Shown: in pieces, positions 1-5,657 of the stretch
Position numbering within the stretch: position 1 is the stretch's first letter
How the letters are laid out: every line of letters begins with the position of its first letter
Assembly (NCBI GenBank): GCA_014381165.1
Contig: JACMIM010000373.1
Location: 1-5,842 of the forward strand
DNA length: 5,842 bases
Direction: 5' to 3'
Origin: Roseiflexaceae bacterium
GTDB lineage: Bacteria > Chloroflexota > Chloroflexia > Chloroflexales > Roseiflexaceae
Notes under the pieces: model-generated
The model's database searches: none
What the model saw: only the letters and a program-made list of their open reading frames with translations
Told to the model about the DNA's origin: nothing
Position numbers and translations under genes: made by a program

Positions 1-68
1 TGCGCTCAGCTCAGGCGTCGCGCTCGGCTCGGGCGTGGCGCTCGGCTCAGGCGTCGCGCTGGGTGTCA
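1..68 (-). repeat. 18-bp coding tandem repeat (PEPSAT hexads)
   Basis: About 3.7 imperfect copies of an 18-bp unit (full copies at 15-32, 33-50 and 51-68, the last diverged; partial copy at 1-14). Read on the minus strand, they encode SATPEP-type hexads of the linker in the partial gene. The array probably continues beyond the left edge. Such in-frame minisatellites typically change the length of extended extracytoplasmic linkers. Confidence 0.7.
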
Positions 69-225
69 CGCTGGGGCGGCTTGTGAGCCGCCCGGAGGGC
101 GTGGGGGCTATGCTTTGCATGGCGGGGAGCAGCCGCTCATTAAAGATGTCGTTGAGCAGCCAACCCAAAGCTATACCAGTAGCTAACACCAGCAGCAGCA
201 GCAAATTCGAAGGGCGTGCAGGCAT
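1..225 (-). CDS. Membrane-anchored protein with Pro/Thr-rich linker, 3' end outside window (partial)
   Basis: The first 75 codons of a gene reading leftward off the window edge. The start is an ATG at 225-223, preceded by a weak purine-rich stretch (AAAGAAAGG). The frame stays open upstream to the previous gene, with a GTG at 264-262 as an alternative start. The N-terminus has Arg4, then a hydrophobic helix at about residues 7-24 (LLLLLVLATGIALGWLL), which suggests an uncleaved signal anchor placing the rest outside the membrane. From residue 41 the sequence is Pro/Ser/Thr-rich and ends in hexad repeats (PEPSAT). The design resembles the upstream LysM protein: membrane anchor, Pro/Thr linker, then presumably a folded C-terminal domain, which is not in the window. 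Function is unknown. It lies 88 nt after the LysM stop on the same strand and could be a late operon member. A perfect palindrome at 74-93 is translated within it. Confidence 0.72.
   Translation of the reverse strand, partial: MPARPSNLLLLLVLATGIALGWLLNDIFNERLLPAMQSIAPTPSGRLTSRPSVTPSATPEPSATPEPSATPELSA
74..93. repeat. Perfect 8-4-8 palindrome within coding sequence
   Basis: The arms GGGCGGCT (74-81) and AGCCGCCC (86-93) are perfectly complementary around the loop TGTG. It is read in frame in the partial minus-strand gene as GRLTSRP, just before the hexad repeats. The GGGGCGG-loop-CCGCCC form resembles small dispersed palindromes found in many bacterial genomes. Whether this one is repeated elsewhere in the genome cannot be seen here. 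Confidence 0.6.
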
Positions 226-239
226 TGCTTGGCGCGCCT

Positions 240-270
240 TTCTTTGTGGCAACTTCGCCGCCACAAAGAA
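240..270 (-). other. Intergenic 11-bp perfect hairpin
   Basis: The arms TTCTTTGTGGC (240-250) and GCCACAAAGAA (260-270) are perfectly complementary, with a 9-nt loop. It lies in the 88-nt gap between the LysM gene stop and the start of the next minus-strand gene. Neither strand has a U-tract after the stem, so it is not a canonical intrinsic terminator. It may stabilise the 3' end of the upstream mRNA, attenuate transcription, or be a structured 5' leader of the partial gene. Confidence 0.6.
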
Positions 271-313
271 CGGGAGATAATTCGGAGCGCTACGGCCCGC
301 AGGCCCCGCTAAA

Positions 314-982
314 CTATGGAATGACCAATTCCTGGCCCTGGCGCAACGCGTCGGCCTGGGCGGCTGTCAGGTTATTGGCATCAAGCAGCGCCTGGACGCC
401 TACGTTGTAGCGTTCGGCAATGGCGCGCAATGTGTCGCCCGGCTGTACGATGTAGGTTCGCGCAACTGTGGGCGGCGCTGATGTGGCCGTCGGCGGCGCT
501 GGTGTGGCCGTCGGCAGCGCTGGTGTGGCCGTCGGTGGCGCTGGTGTGATGGTCGGCGGCGCTGGTGTGATGGTCGGCGGCGCTGGTGTGATGGTCGGCG
601 GCGCTGTCGATGTCGTGATGGATGCGGCAGTGGGGCGATCAGTGGGCGTAGTATTCTCGTCGTCGTCGTTATGTGGCGCGTCTTCGGTCGGCAGGCCTTC
701 CAGCAGATCGTCGGGCAGTGGAATCGGCGTCGGGTCAGTCAGCACCACATTCACACCAGCGATGCTCAGGCTGGGAATGCTGGCGCGTGAGAGCACAACC
801 ACGCTGAACACTGGCAGGAGGATCATGGTGATCGCGATTACCATGGCCGTCGAACCGCCCAGCCGGTCGAGGTTCAGGCGCACCAATACCGCGCTGACAA
901 CCGGCAGCACGAACGCGAAAAGCAGCAGGATGATGATTAGAAAGGTGGGCATTATCATACTGGAGTGTGCAGCCTGCACCAT
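314..982 (-). CDS. Two-helix membrane protein with Pro/Thr linker and C-terminal LysM domain
   Basis: 222 residues. There are two hydrophobic helices at about residues 13-34 and 46-65. The short loop between them carries Arg35 and Arg40, so by the positive-inside rule the loop is cytoplasmic and both termini are outside. Next come an acidic stretch (about 100-110, DDDEN) and heptad repeats of APPTITP/APPTATP type (about 127-172). The C-terminus is a LysM domain (about 176-222; YIVQPGDTLRAIAERYNV, ending GQELVIP), a fold known to bind peptidoglycan or other GlcNAc polymers. It probably tethers the membrane to the cell wall or an extracellular glycan; no catalytic domain is visible. It starts 21 nt after the mutS2 stop, so it is probably in the same operon. 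No strong Shine-Dalgarno precedes the ATG at 982, and in-frame ATGs at codons 9 and 11 are alternatives. The LysM call is secure; the exact role is not. Confidence 0.9.
   Translation of the reverse strand: MVQAAHSSMIMPTFLIIILLLFAFVLPVVSAVLVRLNLDRLGGSTAMVIAITMILLPVFSVVVLSRASIPSLSIAGVNVVLTDPTPIPLPDDLLEGLPTEDAPHNDDDENTTPTDRPTAASITTSTAPPTITPAPPTITPAPPTITPAPPTATPALPTATPAPPTATSAPPTVARTYIVQPGDTLRAIAERYNVGVQALLDANNLTAAQADALRQGQELVIP
471..605 (-). repeat. 21-bp coding minisatellite, 6.4 copies
   Basis: Six complete 21-bp units start at 471, 492, 513, 534, 555 and 576, followed by a 9-bp partial unit at 597-605. The units at 555 and 576 are identical, and 534 differs from them by one base. The others carry GCC in place of ATG at one codon-sized position, plus scattered changes. 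On the minus strand each unit encodes one heptad (APPTITP or APPTATP) of the linker before the LysM domain. The near-identity of the units at 534-596 indicates recent duplication, so copy number probably varies between strains. Confidence 0.9.
967..979. promoter_or_regulatory. Palindrome directly beside the LysM gene start codon
   Basis: GTGCAG (967-972) and CTGCAC (974-979) form a perfect inverted repeat around one base, directly adjoining the start codon at 980-982. In the mRNA it could fold as a 5-bp stem with a 3-nt loop immediately after AUG and affect initiation. It could equally be a chance feature of GC-rich codons. Confidence 0.25.
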
Positions 983-1003
983 TGCTGAAGTTCGTGTTGC
1001 AGG

Positions 1004-3508
1004 TTAATTCTCGTTGATCTTGGCGACGGTCACGCCCTCGCCGCCCGCGTTGCCGCCGCCCTCAAAGGACGCAACCAGCGGGCTGCGCTGAAGCGATTCG
1101 CGCACAATTTGGCGCAACGCGCCGGTGCCTTTACCATGGATAATTCGCACAAAGGGCAGCCCAGCCAGAAACGCATCATTGATATAGCGATCGATTCGGT
1201 CGATCACGTCGCCAGCGCGCATGCCGCGAATATCCAACTCGATCGAGACATCGGGCATGGCTGGGGTGGAAATGGCCGGCGGCACGTAGCGGCGCTGATC
1301 ATTCGGCCCAGGCTTTTCGCGCTGGAGTTCGCGCAGGCCGACCTCCATGCGAAACCCACCGACCTGCACCGTCGCGGTTTGCTCGTCCTCGTCGATCGCG
1401 ATGATCTCACCTTTGAGGCCAACCGAGCGCACCAGCACAGCGTCGCCAGCCTGAAGCGGGCGTGGCGGCGTTGGGGCAGGAACCTGCGGCCCTGTTGGCA
1501 CGGCAGGAATTGAATCGAGCACCGCCTTCTCCAGCGAGCTTTTTTTGCGCACAGTGGGCGACTGATCGCGAATCTCGCCGATGCGCTGCTCGGCCTGATC
1601 CAGCCACTGGCGGCTAATCGAAACCGATCGGAAGTCGTCGCGCAGGCGCTTGAGTTGGCCGCGCACCTCGCGCAGGTCGCGCTCTAGCTCATCTTGGGCG
1701 GCCTGCCACTCGGCATCGCGGCGCTGTTCAAAGCTGGCCAACTCGTTCGAGAGCCGCTCGCGGTACTTTTCGGCGTCCTCACGTAGCTGCTCGGCGCGGG
1801 TCAGCTCCTTGGCCGCCTCATTGCGTTCGCGGTAGATGCCCGCCAGCAAATCTTCGACCTGAGCATCCTCGCGGGCCATCACGCTGCGCGCCCGCCCGAC
1901 GATCTGATCGTCCAAACCCAGCCGCGCGGCAATTGCCAGCGCGTTCGAGCGCCCTGGCAGGCCGATTGTCAGCTTGTAGGTTGGCCGTAGCGTTTCGACA
2001 TCGAACTCGACCGACCCATTGACCACGCCGGGGGTTGCGTAGGCAAAGGCCTTCAACTCGGCATAGTGAGTGGTCGCGATGCCCAGCACTTCCTGCTCTA
2101 GCAGCCGCTCGATGATCGCGCGGGCCAGCGCCGCGCCTTCGACTGGATCGGTACCTGCACCCAGCTCGTCGAGCAGCACCAGCGCGGGCGGCGGGGCCGC
2201 TGAATCAGGATCCTGCTGCCAATCGGCCTGCCAGCGCGCGCGCTCGGCCTCCAGCTCGCCCAGGATACGGATGATATTGGTCATGTGCGAGGAAAAGGTC
2301 GAGAGGCTTTGCTCGATGCTTTGCTCGTCGCCAATATCGGCGAAGACCTGGCCGAAGATCGGCAGGCGCGAGGGTTCGGCGGCGGGGATGTGCATGCCGG
2401 CCTGGGCCATCAGCGCCAGCAGTCCAGCGGTTTTCAGCGCCACCGTTTTGCCGCCAGTATTTGGCCCTGTGATCAGCAGCAGGCGGGCCTGATCGCCCAG
2501 ATGGATCGTCGAGGGCACCACCTTTTGCTGGTCGAGCAGCGGGTGGCGGGCCGAGGTCAGCAGGAGCGGGGCTGGGAACTGGGGGCTGGGGTTGGGCGCG
2601 TCCGAGACTACTGCATTCGCGGCAATCTCCGGCTCGATACAGCGCAGTGCCGCAGCATACTTCGCCAGGGCCAGGGCCAGGTCAAAATCGGCCAGCGCAT
2701 CCACGCCGCGCTCGATCGGGCTGCTTTGCGCACCGACCTGCTCGGATAGCTCGCTCAGGATGCGCAGAACCTCCTGCTCCTCGGCCAGCTGTAGCTCGCG
2801 CCATTTATTGTTCAGCTCGACCACCGCGATTGGCTCGATATACAGCGTCGCACCGCTACCCGACTGGTCGTGAACCAGGCCGCGCACACTGCGCTTGGCT
2901 CCAGCCTTGACCGGCACAACATAGCGGCCATTGCGCACCGTGATGATCGGCTCTTGCAGCGCGTCGGCATAGGCCGAGGAGGTAATCATGCTTTGCAGCT
3001 TATCCTGGAGCCGCCCAAAGGCCACGCGAATGTCGCTGCGCAGCCGACCAAGCAGCGGGCTGGCGCTATCGAGTACCCTGCCGTCCTCGCCGATCGTGCG
3101 CGTAATCGCGTCTTCGATCTGGGGCAAGTTGGGCAGGTTGAAAGCAAGATCTTGCAGCAACTCGAACTGCGTGGCATCCAGCTTAAGCAGGGTCACGCGC
3201 AGGCGGCGGGCTGCTGCCAGTGTCTGATGCACTTCCAGCAGCACGGGCGCATCCAGGATGCCGCCGCGGCGGGCGTGGGCGGCGGCGGGGCGGATATCGC
3301 GTGCGCCGCCGATGCTGACATCGGGGCTGCTGTCGAACAGGCGGCGGGCCTCGGTAGTGCGTTGGAGCCGCTCGCGCACTTCGACCGGGCTGGTGCTTGG
3401 CTTGAGCGAAAGTGCCAGATCGCGCGAGGCCGAGAAGTTCGTGTGTTTTGCCAACCGCTCAAGCACCTTGGGGAACTCAAGCGTGGTCAGTGTTTGTTGG
3501 CTTATCAT
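1004..3508 (-). CDS. mutS2: MutS2 family protein: ATPase with C-terminal Smr nuclease domain
   Basis: 834 residues, somewhat longer than the usual 770-800. The order is: MutS-like core/lever region (about 1-330, with VRNGRYVVPVK near 191-201); ATPase with Walker A GPNTGGKT (348-355), signature STFSSHMTN (403-411) and Walker B LVLLDELGAGTDP (443-455); charged coiled coil (about 545-650); Pro-rich hinge; small KOW-like beta domain (about 684-730); and Smr domain (about 754-834) with LDIRG (758-762) and HGKGTG (791-796), motifs tied to endonuclease activity. MutS2 lacks the mismatch-recognition domain of MutS. Known relatives restrain recombination by acting on branched DNA, or act on collided ribosomes. 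Two in-frame insertions are likely: residues 305-314 (G/C-tract repeat) and about 420-441 before Walker B. The ATG directly follows the cvpA stop (TAGATG) with no clear Shine-Dalgarno, implying translational coupling. CvpA-MutS2 adjacency is also known in Firmicutes. Confidence 0.97.
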   Translation of the reverse strand: MISQQTLTTLEFPKVLERLAKHTNFSASRDLALSLKPSTSPVEVRERLQRTTEARRLFDSSPDVSIGGARDIRPAAAHARRGGILDAPVLLEVHQTLAAARRLRVTLLKLDATQFELLQDLAFNLPNLPQIEDAITRTIGEDGRVLDSASPLLGRLRSDIRVAFGRLQDKLQSMITSSAYADALQEPIITVRNGRYVVPVKAGAKRSVRGLVHDQSGSGATLYIEPIAVVELNNKWRELQLAEEQEVLRILSELSEQVGAQSSPIERGVDALADFDLALALAKYAAALRCIEPEIAANAVVSDAPNPSPQFPAPLLLTSARHPLLDQQKVVPSTIHLGDQARLLLITGPNTGGKTVALKTAGLLALMAQAGMHIPAAEPSRLPIFGQVFADIGDEQSIEQSLSTFSSHMTNIIRILGELEAERARWQADWQQDPDSAAPPPALVLLDELGAGTDPVEGAALARAIIERLLEQEVLGIATTHYAELKAFAYATPGVVNGSVEFDVETLRPTYKLTIGLPGRSNALAIAARLGLDDQIVGRARSVMAREDAQVEDLLAGIYRERNEAAKELTRAEQLREDAEKYRERLSNELASFEQRRDAEWQAAQDELERDLREVRGQLKRLRDDFRSVSISRQWLDQAEQRIGEIRDQSPTVRKKSSLEKAVLDSIPAVPTGPQVPAPTPPRPLQAGDAVLVRSVGLKGEIIAIDEDEQTATVQVGGFRMEVGLRELQREKPGPNDQRRYVPPAISTPAMPDVSIELDIRGMRAGDVIDRIDRYINDAFLAGLPFVRIIHGKGTGALRQIVRESLQRSPLVASFEGGGNAGGEGVTVAKINEN
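2567..2596 (-). repeat. G/C-tract repeat fragment read in frame inside mutS2
   Basis: On the plus strand this segment reads as G-tracts separated by CT and AACT. It shares the 10-mer ACTGGGGGCT (2578-2587) with the inverted repeat block after the esterase gene (5667-5676). Read on the minus strand it encodes residues 305-314 (PNPSPQFPAP), a Pro-rich stretch in the connector just before the conserved ARHPLL of the ATPase domain. It keeps the frame and probably forms a tolerated loop. It is probably a degenerate copy of the same dispersed repeat, though convergent low complexity is possible. Confidence 0.5.
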
Positions 3509-4063
3509 CTAACGTATTTGAAAAATTATATTCGCCTCGGGCGGCAGCACAGGATCAACTGTACGGTAGATCAGCGGCAGCACGAACGAGTTAAACGTCT
3601 GTACCAGAACCGATGACCGAACGCCGCTTTGAAATATACACACAAATGGATAATTCAGCGTGTCGCAGGGCGATTGGGACACAAACAGCTCGCGCAACAG
3701 CACGGTAAACATGCCAATGAGCAGTCCGCCAAGCAGCAGGCCAAGCAGCGTGCCGATTATGCGATCGAGGAACTCCAGGCTGGTAGGCATCTGCACGTAG
3801 CGAAATGTGTACAGGCCAGCCATGAGTAAAAGAATAAAGGCCAGCATGAGAATCGCCGCAAACGCCGTCACCTGGCCCACTTGCACGGTCGAATTGAACT
3901 GAACACGAAAAAAATTGCCGAGCGGCTGGAAATACAGGCTGGCCAGCACAATGCTGACATACAGCACGATAATTGAAATCATCAGGCGAATGATGCCCTG
4001 GAACAGGCCAATTGCCAAAGCAGCGATCATGAGGACGATAATAAGCAGGTCGACAATGTTCAT
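3509..4063 (-). CDS. CvpA family integral membrane protein
   Basis: 184 residues from the ATG at 4063, chosen because AGGAGG (4069-4074) lies 5 nt upstream. A longer in-frame start at 4105 would overlap the -10 box. There are four membrane helices at about residues 4-21, 27-45, 65-88 and 103-125. The stretch LDRIIGTLLGLLLGGLLIG (99-117) matches the family's conserved Asp-x3-Gly-x3-Gly helix. The family is named after E. coli CvpA, needed for colicin V production; its molecular function is unsettled, with links to envelope homeostasis. The tail after helix 4 (about 126-184) is fairly long and carries Cys133 and Cys142, possibly a disulfide if it faces outward. It is the first gene of the minus-strand operon, and its TAG stop directly abuts the mutS2 start. 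Confidence 0.9.
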   Translation of the reverse strand: MNIVDLLIIVLMIAALAIGLFQGIIRLMISIIVLYVSIVLASLYFQPLGNFFRVQFNSTVQVGQVTAFAAILMLAFILLLMAGLYTFRYVQMPTSLEFLDRIIGTLLGLLLGGLLIGMFTVLLRELFVSQSPCDTLNYPFVCIFQSGVRSSVLVQTFNSFVLPLIYRTVDPVLPPEANIIFQIR

Positions 4064-4068
4064 GAGCG

Positions 4069-4074
4069 CCTCCT
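4069..4074 (-). promoter_or_regulatory. Strong ribosome binding site of cvpA
   Basis: AGGAGG on the minus strand, 5 nt before the ATG at 4063. It decides the start in favour of MNIVDLL over the longer reading frame beginning at 4105. Confidence 0.88.
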
Positions 4075-4103
4075 GATGCACACTGCGCCATACGTGCCAC
4101 GGC

Positions 4104-4112
4104 ATTATAGCA
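4104..4112 (-). promoter_or_regulatory. Extended -10 promoter of the cvpA-mutS2-LysM operon
   Basis: The minus strand reads TGC-TATAAT: a consensus -10 hexamer (4109-4104) with the extended TGn element (4112-4110). No good -35 hexamer lies 16-18 bp upstream, as is usual for extended -10 promoters. Transcription should start near 4097, giving a leader of about 34 nt. The -35 position is occupied by an inverted repeat. Confidence 0.7.
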
Positions 4113-4115
4113 CGA

Positions 4116-4134
4116 AGGGCAGCGCATCTGCCCT
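4116..4134. promoter_or_regulatory. 7-5-7 inverted repeat over the -35 region; candidate operator
   Basis: AGGGCAG (4116-4122) and CTGCCCT (4128-4134) are perfect inverted arms around CGCAT. Given the -10 at 4104-4109, the -35 region falls at about 4127-4132, inside the right arm. A dimeric regulator bound here would block or contact RNA polymerase. The site also lies about 50 bp upstream of the putative hydrolase -10 on the other strand, so it could serve both directions. No regulator gene is visible in the window. Confidence 0.4.
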
Positions 4135-4184
4135 GGTGCTGAAGCGCCGGGCTATTGGGATGCGCCGCAGGTTCATTTCTACGG

Positions 4185-4190
4185 TATACT
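4185..4190 (+). promoter_or_regulatory. Possible -10 box of the SGNH hydrolase gene
   Basis: TATACT, one base from the consensus, lies 30 nt before the start codon. Transcription would begin near 4197. No recognisable -35 hexamer is found at the right distance, so the call rests on the -10 and its placement in the divergent intergenic region. Confidence 0.4.
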
Positions 4191-4220
4191 ACCTATTCAT
4201 TAAGATGAGGTCGCAGTCGC

Positions 4221-4823
4221 ATGGATTGGTACGAGGCCGAGGTTCGTGAGCTTGTGGAGCGTTGCCAAGCAGCATCGCCCGCAGACAATAGCGTTATAGT
4301 ATTTTACGGGAGTTCGTCGATTCGGCTGTGGGGCACACTCGCGCAGGATTTTCCTGACCTACCAGTGCGAAACCTGGGTTTTGGCGGCTCGACCCTGGAG
4401 GCCTGCGCCCACTTCTTTCCCCGCGTTGTTGCGCCGTGCCGCCCACGTTCGATCGTGTTCTATGCTGGCGAAAATGACTTGGGCGACGGTCAGCCGCCAG
4501 CTCGTGTTATCGAGTCATTCCGCGCACTGCGCCGCCAGGTCGAGGCCATGCCCAGTGCGCCGCCGCTGGCCTTGCTTTCGATCAAGCCCAGCCCAGCACG
4601 CCAGCATTTGTACGATACAATTGTCGCCACCAACGCGGCACTGTATGATGAAGTAATACGCTGGCCCGGAGCAAGCTTTATCGATGTCCACACGCCGATG
4701 CTACGGGCCGACGGCCGCCCCGACCCGGCGCTGTTTGCCGACGATCAACTGCACCTTAGCAGCGCAGGCTACCGGCTATGGACAAAGCTACTGAACGCAC
4801 ATCGCGTTGCATTCGTGCGCTGA
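4221..4823 (+). CDS. SGNH/GDSL-family hydrolase (putative esterase)
   Basis: 200 residues, a complete single-domain SGNH hydrolase, predicted cytoplasmic as no signal peptide or membrane helix is seen. The family blocks are in order: block I FYGSSSIRLW (28-37), with nucleophile probably Ser32; block II NLGFGGS (51-57), with an oxyanion-hole Gly; block III GEND (83-86), with Asn85; block V DQLH (175-178), giving Asp175 and His178. The Asp of the classical GDS motif is Ser31 here, a substitution I associate with one SGNH subfamily rather than with loss of activity, since Ser, Gly, Asn and His are all present. Family members cleave acyl esters, including acetyl groups on sugars; the substrate cannot be told. 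The start is supported by GATGAGG about 10 nt upstream. It is divergent from the cvpA operon and followed by an esterase gene on the same strand. Confidence 0.9.
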   Translation: MDWYEAEVRELVERCQAASPADNSVIVFYGSSSIRLWGTLAQDFPDLPVRNLGFGGSTLEACAHFFPRVVAPCRPRSIVFYAGENDLGDGQPPARVIESFRALRRQVEAMPSAPPLALLSIKPSPARQHLYDTIVATNAALYDEVIRWPGASFIDVHTPMLRADGRPDPALFADDQLHLSSAGYRLWTKLLNAHRVAFVR

Positions 4824-4831
4824 CACACAGC

Positions 4832-4848
4832 GTTAACGGCGGCTTAAC
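4832..4848. promoter_or_regulatory. Inverted repeat between the two hydrolase genes
   Basis: GTTAA (4832-4836) and TTAAC (4844-4848) are inverted around 7 bp. It lies shortly after the SGNH stop and just before a perfect TTGACA (4855-4860), which could be the -35 of an esterase promoter. No good -10 occurs 16-18 bp further on, so the promoter is not called. An operator is possible; the short arms make chance occurrence likely. Nothing else is seen in the 105-nt gap apart from an 8-bp direct repeat TGACACAC (4821 and 4856). Confidence 0.25.
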
Positions 4849-4913
4849 TTGCTCTTGACACACTTACGCTAGCATACCAGGCGCAGAAGGCAGCGCCGCC
4901 CGTCCACGCCACC

Positions 4914-4920
4914 GGGAGAG
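4914..4920 (+). promoter_or_regulatory. Ribosome binding site of the esterase gene
   Basis: GGGAGAG lies 8 nt before the ATG at 4929 and supports that start. Confidence 0.7.
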
Positions 4921-4928
4921 CTGCTACG

Positions 4929-5657
4929 ATGAACCGCACCTACCATGCCTGGCACAGTCCAAACCTCGGGCGCACGCTCGAACTGCTGGTATTTGGCCAC
5001 TCTGGGGCGCGCGTGCTGATCTTTCCAACCCGCGCAGGCCGCTTCTACGATTACGAAAACTGGGGTATGATCGAGGCGTTGCGGCCAAAGATCGAGCAGG
5101 GCCAGCTTCAACTTTTCTGCCTCGATAGCGTCGATGCCAGCAGCTTCTACTGCGACTGGTGCGCGCCCGCCGACCGGATCGCCTATCATCTACGTTATGA
5201 GGCCTACCTGCTACATGAAGTGTTGCCGTTCACGCAGCTTGTCAACCCCCACACAGCTCTTATCTCACATGGCTGTAGCATGGGCGCATTCCATGCGCTC
5301 AACTTTGGCCTGCGCCACCCCCAGCATGTGGCCAAGATCGTTGCGCTGAGTGGTCGCTACGACCTGACCCAGCCAGTTGGCGATTTCCGCGATCTGTTCG
5401 ACGGCTACTACAGCGAAGATATCTACTTCAACACACCAAGCCATTATGTGCCAAACCTCCAGGATGCGGCGTACCTTGTGTACCTGCGAGGCCTTGACAT
5501 CACGATCATCATTGGCGAAGCCGACCCATTTCTTGAGAACAACCAACAGCTCAGTCAGGCGCTGTGGGACAAGGGCATCTGGCACAACTTCCAGATTTGG
5601 AGCGGTCGCAGCCACAAACCACGGCACTGGGTGAAGATGGTACATTTGTATCTGTAG
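4929..5657 (+). CDS. Putative esterase, alpha/beta-hydrolase fold
   Basis: 242 residues, a typical length for compact esterase-D-like enzymes. No signal peptide is seen, so it is probably cytoplasmic. The nucleophile elbow is GCSMG (115-119) with Ser117, followed by the helix AFHALNFGLRHP. The acid is probably Asp199 in GEADPF (196-201). The catalytic His is probably His229: its spacing to Trp234 and Met237 matches an HDWPxW-x2-M ending I recall from relatives, where this protein has HKPRHW. His233 is the alternative. The N-terminal part (RAGRFYDYENWGMIEAL, then LFCLDSVDASSFY) also matches the pattern I recall for this group, though I could not align it. The substrate is unknown. It follows the SGNH hydrolase by 105 nt and may have its own promoter. 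The last base of its TAG stop is the first G of a repeat block. The C-terminus (MVHLYL) looks complete, so the repeat has not truncated it. Confidence 0.88.
   Translation: MNRTYHAWHSPNLGRTLELLVFGHSGARVLIFPTRAGRFYDYENWGMIEALRPKIEQGQLQLFCLDSVDASSFYCDWCAPADRIAYHLRYEAYLLHEVLPFTQLVNPHTALISHGCSMGAFHALNFGLRHPQHVAKIVALSGRYDLTQPVGDFRDLFDGYYSEDIYFNTPSHYVPNLQDAAYLVYLRGLDITIIIGEADPFLENNQQLSQALWDKGIWHNFQIWSGRSHKPRHWVKMVHLYL

Noticed and set aside
468..1007. Long plus-strand open frame rich in GGAGVAV repeats, opposite the LysM gene
   Set aside because: It is the antisense shadow of the 21-bp minisatellite. The minus strand has clear membrane helices and a LysM domain, and the plus-strand product resembles nothing known.
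2870..3616. 248-codon plus-strand open frame opposite the start of mutS2
   Set aside because: It is antisense to strongly conserved MutS2 sequence, runs across the mutS2/cvpA junction, and has no ribosome site or recognisable domain.
3591..4127. Long minus-strand open frame overlapping cvpA in another frame
   Set aside because: It is a shadow of cvpA. Its start lies upstream of the predicted transcription start, and its product is unlike a real protein, whereas the cvpA frame has membrane helices and a perfect ribosome site.
4855..4883. Sigma-70 promoter for the esterase gene based on a perfect TTGACA
   Set aside because: No acceptable -10 hexamer occurs 16-18 bp downstream; the nearest candidates (TAGCAT, CATACC) are at 9 and 12 bp.
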